Notes: a model not told the origin generated them from the sequence alone. Positions 52,683-61,999 are shown, numbered from the stretch's first letter. The stretch: DNA of 64,000 nucleotides from Actibacterium naphthalenivorans (GCF_014196965.1 NZ_JACIEQ010000003.1:186001-250000); one strand, 5' to 3'. Program-made: numbers and translations.

Positions 52683-54335
52683 TTACATATTCGGGTAGTT
52701 CGGCCCGTCGCCGCCCTGCGGGGTGACCCAGTTGATGTTCTGGCTGGGGTCCTTGATGTCGCAGGTCTTGCAATGCACGCAGTTCTGGAAGTTGATCACG
52801 AAGCGCGGATCCTTGCCCGCCTCCTCGACCACCTCATAGACGCCGGCCGGGCAATAGCGCTGCGCCGGTTCGGCGTATTTCGGCAGGTTCACCGAGATCG
52901 GCACCGACGGGTCTTTCAGCTGCAGGTGGCAGGGCTGCTGCTCTTCGTGATTGGTCATCGCGAAGCTGACGTTGGTCAGGCGGTCGAATGACAGCACCCC
53001 GTCGGGCTTGGGATAGTCGATCGGCTTGAACTTCGCCGCCTCGCCGGTGGCCGCCGCATCGGATTTGCCATGTTTCAGCGTGCCCAGAAGCGACAGGCCG
53101 AAGAGGTTGTTCGTCCACATGTCGAGCCCGCCCAGGGCCAGCGATGTGCTCAGCCCGAACTTCGACCACAACGGTTTGACATTGCGGACCTTTTTCAGAT
53201 CCTTCCCGATCGGGCCGCTGCGCAGCTCGGCCTCATAGGCGGTCAGCTCGTCGCCCGCGCGGCCGGCCTTCAGCGCCTCATGCGCGGCCTCGGCCGCCGC
53301 CTTGCCCGACAGCATCGCGTTGTGGTTGCCCTTGATCCGCGGCACGTTGACCAGACCGGCCGAACAGCCCAGCAGCGCCCCGCCGGGGAACACCACCTTG
53401 GGCACCGACTGCCAGCCGCCCTCGGAAATCGCGCGCGCGCCGTAGGCCACGCGCTTGCCGCCCTTCAGCAGCTCGGCCACCATCGGGTGATGCTTGAACC
53501 GCTGGAACTCCATATAGGGGTTAAGATAGGGGTTCTCATAGTTCAGATGCACCACGAACCCGACATAAACCTGATTGTTCTCAAGGTGATAAATGAAAGA
53601 CCCGCCGCCCGCGTTGCTGCCCAGCGGCCAGCCCATCGTGTGGGTCACGGTACCCTCGCGGTGCTTTTCGGGGTCGATCTCCCAGATTTCCTTCATGCCC
53701 AGGCCGAATTTCTGCGGGCAGTGGCCCTTGGACAGGTCATATTTCGCCATCACTTCCTTGGACAGGCTGCCGCGCACACCCTCGGACAGGAAAACGTATT
53801 TTCCGTACAGAACCATGCCCGGTTCGTACGCAGGGCCCGGCGTCCCGTCGGGGTTCTTGCCGAATTCGCCGGCGACCACGCCTTTGACCTCGCCGTCGTC
53901 ACCGTAGACCAGCTCGGAACAGGCCATGCCGGGGAAAACCTCGACGCCCAGCGCCTCGGCCTGTTCAGCCATCCAGCGGCAGACATTGCCCATCGACACG
54001 ATGTAGTTGCCGTGGTTGTTCATCAGCGGCGGCATCGGCCAGTTCGGCACCCGCATCTGCCCGCCCGCGCCCAGGACATAGAAATTGTCCTTCGTCACCG
54101 GCACGTTCAGGGGCGCGCCCTTTTCCTTCCAGTCGGGGATCAGCGCATCCAGCCCGCAGGGATCCAGCACCGCGCCCGACAGAATATGCGCGCCCACCTC
54201 GGAGCCCTTTTCCAGAACGACGACATTCAGATCGGCATCGAGCTGCTTGAGGCGGATCGCCGCCGAAAGCCCAGCAGGCCCCGCGCCGACGATCACAACG
54301 TCATATTCCATCGATTCACGTTCAACTTCGGACAT
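52683..54335 (-). CDS. Electron-transfer flavoprotein:ubiquinone oxidoreductase
   Basis: 550 residues. FAD motif VIVGAGPAGLSAAIRL near 14-29; Cys residues in the C-terminus (CPAGVYE and QNCVHCKTC) bind the 4Fe-4S cluster; the end PQGGDGPNYPNM is typical. It passes electrons from reduced ETF (from acyl-CoA and related dehydrogenases, such as the one at 60.2 kb) to ubiquinone. Start MSEVERES agrees with homologues. Confidence 0.96.
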   Translation of the reverse strand: MSEVERESMEYDVVIVGAGPAGLSAAIRLKQLDADLNVVVLEKGSEVGAHILSGAVLDPCGLDALIPDWKEKGAPLNVPVTKDNFYVLGAGGQMRVPNWPMPPLMNNHGNYIVSMGNVCRWMAEQAEALGVEVFPGMACSELVYGDDGEVKGVVAGEFGKNPDGTPGPAYEPGMVLYGKYVFLSEGVRGSLSKEVMAKYDLSKGHCPQKFGLGMKEIWEIDPEKHREGTVTHTMGWPLGSNAGGGSFIYHLENNQVYVGFVVHLNYENPYLNPYMEFQRFKHHPMVAELLKGGKRVAYGARAISEGGWQSVPKVVFPGGALLGCSAGLVNVPRIKGNHNAMLSGKAAAEAAHEALKAGRAGDELTAYEAELRSGPIGKDLKKVRNVKPLWSKFGLSTSLALGGLDMWTNNLFGLSLLGTLKHGKSDAAATGEAAKFKPIDYPKPDGVLSFDRLTNVSFAMTNHEEQQPCHLQLKDPSVPISVNLPKYAEPAQRYCPAGVYEVVEEAGKDPRFVINFQNCVHCKTCDIKDPSQNINWVTPQGGDGPNYPNM

Positions 54336-54525
54336 ACTTCTCCCCTCGCGCTCCCTGCGCTTCCTCTTCCCTTGAAATCTCCTGCAAAGCGTTATCTCAC
54401 TGCAGCGCGAAGCGTCAATCGGCGCGCCCCATGAATCTTTGCGCTGCGGCGATGCCCCGCCCGCGTGCCATGCGGCCCCTTGCAATCCGGCCTGCACTAA
54501 GGTCAGTTGAGTAAATTCATCCAAC

Positions 54526-54557
54526 AGCGGCGCGCCGGGTCCGGACGCGCCGCTTTC
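54526..54557 (+). terminator. Terminator-like hairpin in the greA leader
   Basis: AGCGGCGCG (54526-54534) pairs with CGCGCCGCT (54546-54554), then TTTC. It lies about 20 bases before the greA ATG and could attenuate greA expression, as the E. coli greA leader does; or it belongs to an upstream transcript. Confidence 0.5.
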
Positions 54558-54575
54558 AAAAGTCCGATGTGAGCT

Positions 54576-55046
54576 ATGGAAAAGATACCGATGACCCGCG
54601 CGGGCCATACCGCGCTCGAGGCCGAGTTGAAGACCCTGAAATCGGTGGAACGCCCCGCCGTGATCAGGGCCATCGCCGAGGCGCGCGAACATGGCGACCT
54701 GTCTGAAAACGCCGAATACCACGCCGCCCGCGAAAAGCAGAGCTTCATCGAGGGCCGGGTGAAAGAGCTTGAGGCGTTGCTGTCGCTGGCCGAGGTCATC
54801 GACCCCACCAAACTGTCCGGCGCGATAAAATTCGGCGCCACGGTAAAGCTGGTGGACGAAGACACCGATGAGGAAAAGACCTATCAGATCGTCGGAGAGG
54901 CCGAGGCCGACATCGAAAAAGGGCTGCTGAACATCAAGTCCCCCCTCGCGCGCGCCTTGATAGGCAAAGAGGAAGGTGACAGTGTTGAAGTCAGAACGCC
55001 GGGCGGCGAAAAAAGCTATGAGGTTCTGAGCATTCAATATGTCTGA
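54576..55046 (+). CDS. greA: Transcription elongation factor GreA
   Basis: 156 residues: the antiparallel coiled coil (about 8-75, with acidic tip residues in the [21 protein letters not shown] segment, conserved DLSENAEY) and a C-terminal FKBP-like domain. GreA enters the RNA polymerase secondary channel and stimulates transcript cleavage in stalled complexes. The downstream membrane-protein gene follows by 25 bases. Confidence 0.96.
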   Translation: MEKIPMTRAGHTALEAELKTLKSVERPAVIRAIAEAREHGDLSENAEYHAAREKQSFIEGRVKELEALLSLAEVIDPTKLSGAIKFGATVKLVDEDTDEEKTYQIVGEAEADIEKGLLNIKSPLARALIGKEEGDSVEVRTPGGEKSYEVLSIQYV

Positions 55047-55071
55047 AGCGCAGGGCTGAGACCGATCCCAA

Positions 55072-56088
55072 ATGGCAGACAAGAATCAGGACGCGCCGAT
55101 CAAGCTCGGCATTTACGGAAAGAAACGGGTGCCGGAGGGCTGGTCCGCAGCCGATATCATCGCCGCGTCTCTCAGCCTGCTGTGGCTTGCCGGATCGGGG
55201 CTGTTCTTTCTGTTTGCCGGATCGCCGGATGCGAACCCGCGGTTTGATCCGATCGTGTTCGTTCTGATTCTGATCGCGGTGACGATGCCTGTCGCCCTGT
55301 TCTGGGTCGGCGCGTCAGCGGCGAAAAGCGCGCGCATCATGCGCGAGGAATCGACGCGCCTGCAATCGGCCATCGACGCGATGCGCCACACCTATATCCA
55401 GCAGCAGCAGATGGCGAACATGAGCGTGCGCCCCACGGTCGAGAAAAAGCTGGATCAGCTTGTCGCGGCGCAAAAACAGGCGGAATCGGCGATGGCAACC
55501 TTCGCCAGCGTCCGCAGCCGCCAGGCCGGCCCGCCGCCCGCCGCGCCGCAGGGCGCGCCCGTGGATGACGCGCAGCCCTCGCTCGCGCTTGGCACGCCCG
55601 CCGAAGAGATGCAGCCCCCCCTATCGGTCGAGGATTTCATCCGCGCGCTGAATTTCCCCGAAACGGCGGATGATCAGGAAGGCTTTCGCGCGCTGCGCCG
55701 CGCCTTGCAGGATCGCACCGCCGCCAAGCTCGTGCGCTCGGCACAGGATGTGCTGACCCTGCTCAGCCAGGATGGCATCTATATGGATGACCTGAACCCC
55801 GACCGTTCGCGCCCCGAATTGTGGCGCCGCTTCGCCCAGGGCGAGCGTGGCGCGGCCATCGCCGCGCTTGGCGGGGTGCGCGACCGTTCGTGCCTGGCGC
55901 TGACCTCGGGGCGGATGCGGCAGGACCCGATCTTCCGCGACGCCGCGCATCACTTTCTGCGCCAGTTCGACCACACGTTCAGCGCCTTTGAAAAGACCGC
56001 GTCGGATCAGGAAATCAATGATCTGTCCGACACCCGCACCGCGCGGGCCTTCATGCTGCTTGGGCGGGTGTCGGGCACCTTCGACTAA
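55072..56088 (+). CDS. Hypothetical membrane protein with coiled region
   Basis: 338 residues: two membrane helices (about 27-49 and 61-83) near the N-terminus, then a charged helical segment with Gln runs (IQQQQM, about 108-113), a Pro/Ala-rich linker (about 152-180) and a soluble domain (about 190-338) with no recognised fold. Follows greA by 25 bases and overlaps mobA by four bases at its stop. Function unknown; a conserved family in Rhodobacterales by my impression. Confidence 0.75.
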   Translation: MADKNQDAPIKLGIYGKKRVPEGWSAADIIAASLSLLWLAGSGLFFLFAGSPDANPRFDPIVFVLILIAVTMPVALFWVGASAAKSARIMREESTRLQSAIDAMRHTYIQQQQMANMSVRPTVEKKLDQLVAAQKQAESAMATFASVRSRQAGPPPAAPQGAPVDDAQPSLALGTPAEEMQPPLSVEDFIRALNFPETADDQEGFRALRRALQDRTAAKLVRSAQDVLTLLSQDGIYMDDLNPDRSRPELWRRFAQGERGAAIAALGGVRDRSCLALTSGRMRQDPIFRDAAHHFLRQFDHTFSAFEKTASDQEINDLSDTRTARAFMLLGRVSGTFD

Positions 56089-56687
56089 TTCACCGCCTGC
56101 AAAAGCGCCTCGGCCTGTGCCAGATCCTCCGGGGTGTTGATGTTGAAGAACGGGTCGATACGGCCTGCGGGAAATTCCGCCATGGCGGCGCCATGCGCCT
56201 CGGCCCAGAGCCGCACGCGGCGCGTGCCCTGCGCAAGGGCCGCGCGCAGTTCCTCGCGCAGGGCGACCGGCCACAGGCCAAAGGTCGGGTGGGGCCGGCC
56301 ATGGCTTGTTGCCAGGGCGATCGGCGCATGGGCGGTTTCGGTGGCCAGGTGAAGCCGGGGCACAAGATCGCAAGGGAAGAACGGCGTATCCACCGCCACA
56401 GTGACGATGGCATCGGCCCCCCGGCCCGCCGCCCAGTCCATTCCGGCGAGAATGCCGGCCAGCGGCCCCGGCTGGCCCGGCACGGTGTCGGGTATCACCG
56501 GCAGGCCCGCAGCGGAAAACCGCGCCGGATCGCCATTGGCATTCAGCGCCAGCGCGGCCACCTGCGGCGACAGCCGTTCGACCGCGCGCGCCAGCAGGCT
56601 GCACCCGCCCAGCCGCATCAGCGCCTTGTCGCGCCCCCCGGCGCGCGTGCCCTGCCCCCCCGCGAGGATCACACCGCAAATTTCCAT
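56085..56687 (-). CDS. mobA: Molybdenum cofactor guanylyltransferase
   Basis: 200 residues from MEICGVILAGGQGTRAGG. The nucleotide-binding loop LAGGQGTR is at 8-15 with DKAL following, and metal-binding AVDTPFFP near 98-105. It joins GMP to molybdopterin to give the MGD form used by DMSO-reductase family enzymes. Convergent with the preceding gene; no mobB adjacent. Confidence 0.9.
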   Translation of the reverse strand: MEICGVILAGGQGTRAGGRDKALMRLGGCSLLARAVERLSPQVAALALNANGDPARFSAAGLPVIPDTVPGQPGPLAGILAGMDWAAGRGADAIVTVAVDTPFFPCDLVPRLHLATETAHAPIALATSHGRPHPTFGLWPVALREELRAALAQGTRRVRLWAEAHGAAMAEFPAGRIDPFFNINTPEDLAQAEALLQAVN

Positions 56688-56779
56688 GGCCTCTCCCGTT
56701 GCCTGGTTTTCAGGGCGGTTGCATCCGCACCCCTGACGGCCTAAGGGCGAAGGGGCAAGGCACAGTCTAGGGGCAGCGC

Positions 56780-57490
56780 ATGGCATCCTCCACCACCAAA
56801 TCGGCATTCTGGCTGGGCGCCCGCCACGGCCTGCCCTTCATCTTCGTGGTGTCGCCCTTCGGACTGCTGTTCGGCGTGGTCGGCACCGAGGCCGGGCTGA
56901 ACATCGCCGAGGTCATGGGCTTTTCGGTGCTGGTCATCGCCGGGGCGTCGCAATTCGCGGCGCTGCAACTGATGACGGAAAACGCGCCCACGGTGATCAT
57001 TCTGGCCACGGCGCTGGCGGTGAACCTGCGCATGGCGATGTATTCGGCATCGCTGACCCCGCATCTGGGCGCCGCGCCGTTGTGGCAGCGGGCGCTGATG
57101 GCCTATTTCCTGGTCGATCAGTCCTATGCCGTCGGCGTCGCCCGGTTCGAAACCCACCCCGGCATGCCATTGGCGCAGAAGACGGCCTATTTCTTCGGCA
57201 CCATCACCCTGATCTGCCCGTTCTGGTATACCATGACCCTGATCGGTGCGCTGGCCGGGCAACAGATCCCGCCCGAATACGCGCTGGATTTCGCGGTGCC
57301 GATCACCTTTCTGGCGCTGATCGCACCGGCGCTGCGCACGCTGGCCCATGTGGCGGCGGCGGCAGTGTCGGTGGCTGTCTCGCTGGCGCTGGCCTTCGTG
57401 CCCTATAACGGTGGGCTGATCGTCGCGGCGCTGGCTGCGATGATGGCCGGCGCACAGGTCGAGCTGTGGATGCGGGGGCGTCAGGCATGA
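56780..57490 (+). CDS. azlC: AzlC family branched-chain amino acid exporter subunit
   Basis: 236 residues with five or so membrane helices. Family marks are FGLLFGV, AGASQFAALQLM (about 54-65) and the NLRMAMYSASLTPHL segment. AzlC and the small AzlD form an exporter for branched-chain amino acids or analogues. Overlaps azlD by ATGA. Confidence 0.93.
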   Translation: MASSTTKSAFWLGARHGLPFIFVVSPFGLLFGVVGTEAGLNIAEVMGFSVLVIAGASQFAALQLMTENAPTVIILATALAVNLRMAMYSASLTPHLGAAPLWQRALMAYFLVDQSYAVGVARFETHPGMPLAQKTAYFFGTITLICPFWYTMTLIGALAGQQIPPEYALDFAVPITFLALIAPALRTLAHVAAAAVSVAVSLALAFVPYNGGLIVAALAAMMAGAQVELWMRGRQA

Positions 57491-57816
57491 ACATGAGCAG
57501 CGCCCAAATCTGGACCATCATCGTCGGGCTGGGCATCGGCACCTTCCTGATCCGCTTTTCGTTCCTTGGGCTGATCGGCGACAGAAAGCTGCCCGAATGG
57601 GTGCTGCGCCATCTGCGCTATACGCCGGTGGCCGTGCTGCCCGCGCTGATCGCGCCGCTGGTGGTCTGGCCCGCCGCGACCGGGGGCCAGCCCGATCTGG
57701 CCCGGATGCTGGCGGCGGCCGCGGCGCTGGGGGTGGGGATCCTCACCCGCAATGTCCTGCTGGCCATCATCGGCGGCGCGGCCACGCTCTATCTGGCGCT
57801 TTATCTGCTGGGCTGA
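57487..57816 (+). CDS. azlD: AzlD domain-containing protein
   Basis: 109 residues, four membrane helices; RYTPVAVLPALIAP (about 44-57) is characteristic. Partner of AzlC in amino acid export. Start MNMSSAQIW overlaps the azlC stop (ATGA). Its last 16 bases overlap the end of the convergent lipoprotein gene. Confidence 0.92.
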   Translation: MNMSSAQIWTIIVGLGIGTFLIRFSFLGLIGDRKLPEWVLRHLRYTPVAVLPALIAPLVVWPAATGGQPDLARMLAAAAALGVGILTRNVLLAIIGGAATLYLALYLLG

Positions 57817-58421
57817 GCCGGCGCCCCGTGCTGCTGGGTCATCAGCACGGCGGTGTTGTCGTCGGCATCGTCGTCGTAATAGACAGCCGTCTCGACCCCG
57901 GGCAACTGGCCGAAGGAGTCCATGATCCGGGCGGGAAACAGCGATTGCGAGACGGACTCAAATCCGGGAAGCTGCTTGAGGATGCCGCTGGTGGCGCTGC
58001 CGCACATCGCCTTGGGCACCGCGCCACGTGCTTCGGCTAGTTGCAGCGCCCGCGTGGCCACCTCGGGCGAGACCTCTACGGTCTGACTGACCACGCGATA
58101 GGTTTCCCGGGCGTGGTAGTCGATGTAGAATTTCAGCATCAGCGGCGTCATGCCGTAAAGCACATCATTGCGTTCCGGCGCGGTGCGGTGCCACCAGCTT
58201 CCGGCCGGGTCGAACATCACCCGCTGATCGCCGTTGATCATCAGCCCGCTGTGCCCGCCCTCGTTCGAGCGGTTGTTGATCATGGTGAACAGCGTGATCG
58301 ACGGCGGGCTGTCGTCACGATAGACGGCGGCCTCGACCGCCGCGTCGGGCGCCCAGACGGGGTCGGCCGTGCAGGCCGACAGGGCAAGCGGCACAAGGGC
58401 AAGAAGCAGCGGGATGCGCAT
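57801..58421 (-). CDS. Lipoprotein with possible permuted papain-like domain
   Basis: 206 residues. Lipobox LSAC puts the lipidated Cys at 17. A conserved-looking EGGHSGLMIN (His57) and later AMCGSATSGIL (Cys140) are arranged as in permuted NlpC/P60 (LRAT/YiiX-like) proteins, where His comes before Cys; this is inferred, not a confirmed family. Acidic tail DDDADDN near 186-192. Convergent overlap with azlD of 16 bases. No other functional clue. Confidence 0.65.
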   Translation of the reverse strand: MRIPLLLALVPLALSACTADPVWAPDAAVEAAVYRDDSPPSITLFTMINNRSNEGGHSGLMINGDQRVMFDPAGSWWHRTAPERNDVLYGMTPLMLKFYIDYHARETYRVVSQTVEVSPEVATRALQLAEARGAVPKAMCGSATSGILKQLPGFESVSQSLFPARIMDSFGQLPGVETAVYYDDDADDNTAVLMTQQHGAPAQPSR

Positions 58422-58471
58422 GTCGCTTGGCTTTCAACGGGCATGTCGGCGGGCAGGCGCCCGCCGGGGCG

Positions 58472-58606
58472 TTACCCGTTCACAAGACCGATAAAGACAA
58501 TCACCAGAATGGCCAGACCGGCGACGATGGTCGCAAAGCGGATGAACCCGTCATAGGTCTTTTCGTGATCCGTGATGTCCATCGAACCGTGCTTGTATTC
58601 TGCCAT
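58472..58606 (-). CDS. aa3-type cytochrome c oxidase subunit IV
   Basis: 44 residues, MAEYKHGSMDITDHEKTY, then one membrane helix (about 22-42) ending LVNG. This matches the short subunit IV of Rhodobacter/Paracoccus aa3 oxidases, which wraps the core without cofactors. GAAGGG is about seven bases before the ATG. Too short for common length limits. The core subunits are elsewhere. Confidence 0.85.
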   Translation of the reverse strand: MAEYKHGSMDITDHEKTYDGFIRFATIVAGLAILVIVFIGLVNG

Positions 58607-58693
58607 GGGGTATCCCTTCCCTGATCGTGCGAAGCCCGGATAGCCGATTTCGCGGCGGCTGTCACGGCCCTGTTCGCCGCGACCGGGCGGTTG

Positions 58694-59134
58694 TCAGGTG
58701 TCGTGCTCCAGATCCTCGGCCAGGCGGAATCCGATGCGCCGGGCGGCGGGGGCTGCCGGCTCTTTCGGCATGGCGCGCAGCATCACGTTGAGCTGGCTGA
58801 CGTGCTGCACGAGCTGGGTGCGCGCGCCCGTCTGGTCGGTACCGTAGAAGGTAACGATATCGGGGTCGAAATAGCCCACCCCCTCGATCCGCAGGATGCC
58901 GGTGTTGCCGCCGGTCAGGCCGATGGCGATCTCATCCTCGGCGGCGAGCTGTTCCTCGAAGTTCTGGATATAGAGGATCAGCCGCTCATAGGCCCATTCG
59001 GCCGCGCTCTTCTGCTCCACCGGCTTGCGGCAGACCGCTTCGGGCAGCGGTTTTTGCTCGGGCGAGGCGGGCGCATCGGGATCCGCGTGCACCACCCGCG
59101 CCCGCGGACGGGCATCGTGCAACCGCTCAGTCAT
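58694..59134 (-). CDS. DUF6173 family protein
   Basis: 146 residues. Pattern AAEWAYERLILYIQNFEEQL (about 44-63) and GYFDPDIVTFYGTDQTGARTQLVQHVSQLNVMLRA are those of DUF6173, known mainly from Rhodobacterales. Function unknown. Overlaps the end of the MBL gene by eight bases, so it belongs to the acyl-CoA dehydrogenase operon. Confidence 0.82.
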   Translation of the reverse strand: MTERLHDARPRARVVHADPDAPASPEQKPLPEAVCRKPVEQKSAAEWAYERLILYIQNFEEQLAAEDEIAIGLTGGNTGILRIEGVGYFDPDIVTFYGTDQTGARTQLVQHVSQLNVMLRAMPKEPAAPAARRIGFRLAEDLEHDT

Positions 59135-60173
59135 CGGTGGCCTGCCACAGCCATGCGCCATCGTCGCCCATGCGGCGGCTGATCCGGCCCGCCTGATACA
59201 GGTGGTTGAAATGGGCGATCGCCTCGACCAGGGCCAGCCCGTATTCATCGGGCCCGATCTTGCGTTTGTAGAGCGGCGCGAACGATCCGCCCACGGTATG
59301 GGGCGTTTGCAGATGTGCGACAAGGCGGTCCAGCGCGCCGTGATGATTGTCGATCAGTTGCGACAGCCGCGCCGGCAGGCCGGTGAAGGGCAGCTTGTGG
59401 CCCGGCAGCACCAGTTGATCGTCGCGCGCATGGGCCAGCAGCCGCTCGCAGCTTTCCAGCCAGTCGCCCACGGGGTCTGCGTCGGGCTCGGAGGCATAGA
59501 CCCCGAGATTGGGCGAGATCGACGGCAAGAGCTGATCGCCGCCCAGCACGAGGTTGTCGTCCCTGCTCCAGAACGTGGCGTGTTCGGGGGCGTGGCCATC
59601 GCCCATGCGCACGTCCCAGTCGCGCCCGCCGATGCGGATGACATCGCCCTGCTTGACCCGCCGATAGCCCCGCGGCAGCGGCGACACCAGATCGACGTAG
59701 TTGAACGGGCGCTCGGCCAGACGCTTTTCATAAATCTCGCGGTCCATCCCGGCGGCGCGCCAGAAGGCCAGCGTTTCTTCGTCCGGCGCGTCCTGTTCGT
59801 CGAGAATCAGCATCCGCGTCATCAGCCAGGCGGTACGGGTCGTCCACAGCTCGGCGCCATGCGCGGCCTGGAACCAGCCGGCAAGGCCGATATGATCGGG
59901 GTGGTGATGGGTGACGATGACCCGGTTCACCGGCTTGCCGCGCAGTGGCCCGGCCAGCAACGCGCCCCAGATTTCCCGGTGCTGGGCCATCTCGAACCCG
60001 GTATCGACGATGGTCCAGCCATCGCCGTCATCCAGCGCGAAGATGTTCACATGGTCCAGCCTCATCGGCAGCGGCAGCCGCATCCAGAGCACACCGGGTG
60101 CCACCTCTATCGCCTCGCTCCCGGCCGGAGGCTCCGCCCAAGGGTAGTGAATCAGGGAGTTCCCGTCCATCAT
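59127..60173 (-). CDS. MBL-fold metallo-hydrolase
   Basis: 348 residues from MMDGNSLIHY. Intact zinc motif THHHPDH (His89, His91, Asp93, His94), later GDGHAPEHATF, LGGDQLLP and LPGHKLPF. Fold and C-terminal HFNHLYQAG segment suggest a glyoxalase II/LACTB2-like hydrolase. ATGA overlap with the acyl-CoA dehydrogenase stop suggests a thioester or related substrate from that enzyme; inferred. Confidence 0.88.
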   Translation of the reverse strand: MMDGNSLIHYPWAEPPAGSEAIEVAPGVLWMRLPLPMRLDHVNIFALDDGDGWTIVDTGFEMAQHREIWGALLAGPLRGKPVNRVIVTHHHPDHIGLAGWFQAAHGAELWTTRTAWLMTRMLILDEQDAPDEETLAFWRAAGMDREIYEKRLAERPFNYVDLVSPLPRGYRRVKQGDVIRIGGRDWDVRMGDGHAPEHATFWSRDDNLVLGGDQLLPSISPNLGVYASEPDADPVGDWLESCERLLAHARDDQLVLPGHKLPFTGLPARLSQLIDNHHGALDRLVAHLQTPHTVGGSFAPLYKRKIGPDEYGLALVEAIAHFNHLYQAGRISRRMGDDGAWLWQATDD

Positions 60174-61885
60174 GCCACCAAGTCTTCGGGGCTGAGCGCA
60201 TAGAGCCCCGCCGCCCCTTCGCGCGCGTGGGCGAGCAGCGCCACATGCTCTGGCAAAAGCCGCCGGATGAAGAACGTGGCCAGCGCGGTGCGCGGCCCGC
60301 TGCCGCCTTCGGCCAGCGCCGCCTTCAGGTGGAAATGCGCCCCAAGAACACGGGCAAAGCCGCGCAGAAACGGCACCGCACCGGCGAAGCGGTCGTTCAT
60401 CTGCTGGGCGGCCAGCCATTCGGTAGCCTCGCGCAAGGTCTCGGCGGCGGCCCAGACCGCGATGGCAAGATCGGGCAGGATGCCGCGCGCCGCCTCGGCG
60501 CTGGCCTCGACCTCGTCCATCAGGCGGAAGGCCGCTTCGCCGCCATCCATCATCTTGCGCCCCACCAGATCCATGGCCTGAATACCGTTCGTTCCTTCGT
60601 AGATTGCCGTCACCCGCACATCACGCAGATACTGGGCGGCGCCGGACTCTTCGATGAACCCCATGCCACCATGCACCTGCATGCCCATGGACGCAACATC
60701 GATACCGGTATCGGTGCCATAGGCCTTGGCGATCGGGGTCAGAAACGCGGCGCGCGCCAGGCAGTCGGCATCATCGGTGGCCCGGGCCAGATCGATGGCC
60801 AGCGCGCAAGACAGCGCGAGCGTGCGGGCGGCGAAGATCTCGGCCTTCATCGTGGTCAGCATCCGGCGGACATCGGCATGATCGACGATACAGCCCGTAC
60901 CCTCCACCACCGGCGTTTTGCCCTGCCGCCGCTCCAGCGCATAGGCCAGCGCGTGCTGATACGCGCCCTCGGCCGCGCCGATGCCCTGTACGCCCACGCC
61001 CAGCCGGGCGTTGTTCATCATGGTGAACATCGCGGCCATGCCCTTGTGCGGCTCCCCCACCAGCCAGCCGGTGGCGCCGTCGAACTGCATCACCGCGGTG
61101 GGCGAGCCATGCAGGCCCAGCTTGTGCTCCAGACTGACCACCTTCAGGCTGTTGGCCACGCCGGGGCTGCCCTGCGCGTCGGGGATGAGTTTGGGCACCA
61201 TGAACAGGCTGATCCCGCGCGTGCCCGGCGCCGCGTCGGGCAGCCGCGCGAGCACCAGATGACAGGTGTTCGACGTGAAATCGCAATCGCCCCAGGAGAT
61301 GAAGATCTTCTGGCCGGTCACCGCGTAGGTGCCATCGCCGTTCGGCACGGCCTTTGCCGCCACCGCGCCCACGTCGGACCCGGCCTGCGGTTCGGTCAGG
61401 TTCATCGTGCCGTTCCATTCGCCCGATATCAGCTTGGGCAGATAGAGCGCCTTCATCTCGGGGCAGGCGTGATGTTCCAGCGCCTCGATCTGGCCCTGGG
61501 TCAGCAGCGGGTTGAGCTGCAGCGAAAGGCATGCCGCGCTCATCATGTCGTTCACCGCAGTGGCCACGGTCATCGGCAGGCCCATGCCGCCATGCTCCGG
61601 GTCCGCCGCCATGCCGACCCAGCCGCCCAGCGCGATCTGCGCATAGGCCCCGGCAAACCCGCGCGAGCTGCGCAGCACGCCGTTTTCAAGAACCGCCGGA
61701 TCAAGATCGCCGTTGCGCTGCACCGGGGCTATGACCTCTTCGCTCAGCCGGCCCGCCTCGGACAGGATGGCGTCGGTCACGTCGCGGGTGACCTCGGCGA
61801 ACATGGGGGTCTGCGCCACCTTGCCCAGATCCACCACATGATCGAAGATGTACTGAAATTCGCCGACCGGCGCGCGATATGGCAT
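60170..61885 (-). CDS. Acyl-CoA dehydrogenase, DmdC/FadE-like
   Basis: 571 residues from MPYRAPVGEFQYIFDHVVDL, the extended N-terminus of large acyl-CoA dehydrogenases (with MTLTEPQAGSDVG-like MNLTEPQAGSDVG, and IYEGTNGIQAMDLVGRK). Large C-terminal domain present. It reduces ETF, which ETF-QO re-oxidises. The exact acyl chain is unknown; DMSP-related DmdC in Roseobacters is similar but not provable here. Leads the operon with MBL and DUF6173 genes. Confidence 0.93.
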   Translation of the reverse strand: MPYRAPVGEFQYIFDHVVDLGKVAQTPMFAEVTRDVTDAILSEAGRLSEEVIAPVQRNGDLDPAVLENGVLRSSRGFAGAYAQIALGGWVGMAADPEHGGMGLPMTVATAVNDMMSAACLSLQLNPLLTQGQIEALEHHACPEMKALYLPKLISGEWNGTMNLTEPQAGSDVGAVAAKAVPNGDGTYAVTGQKIFISWGDCDFTSNTCHLVLARLPDAAPGTRGISLFMVPKLIPDAQGSPGVANSLKVVSLEHKLGLHGSPTAVMQFDGATGWLVGEPHKGMAAMFTMMNNARLGVGVQGIGAAEGAYQHALAYALERRQGKTPVVEGTGCIVDHADVRRMLTTMKAEIFAARTLALSCALAIDLARATDDADCLARAAFLTPIAKAYGTDTGIDVASMGMQVHGGMGFIEESGAAQYLRDVRVTAIYEGTNGIQAMDLVGRKMMDGGEAAFRLMDEVEASAEAARGILPDLAIAVWAAAETLREATEWLAAQQMNDRFAGAVPFLRGFARVLGAHFHLKAALAEGGSGPRTALATFFIRRLLPEHVALLAHAREGAAGLYALSPEDLVA

Positions 61886-61999
61886 GGCATCCCTCCTCAA
61901 CCCGTGCCTTGAGATCGCGGCGGCGCGGCTGTATGTCAACGGAATTCCTGACAAAACCTATTGCACCAGGTTTCCCCATCAAGGCAGACGCAGCGTCAC

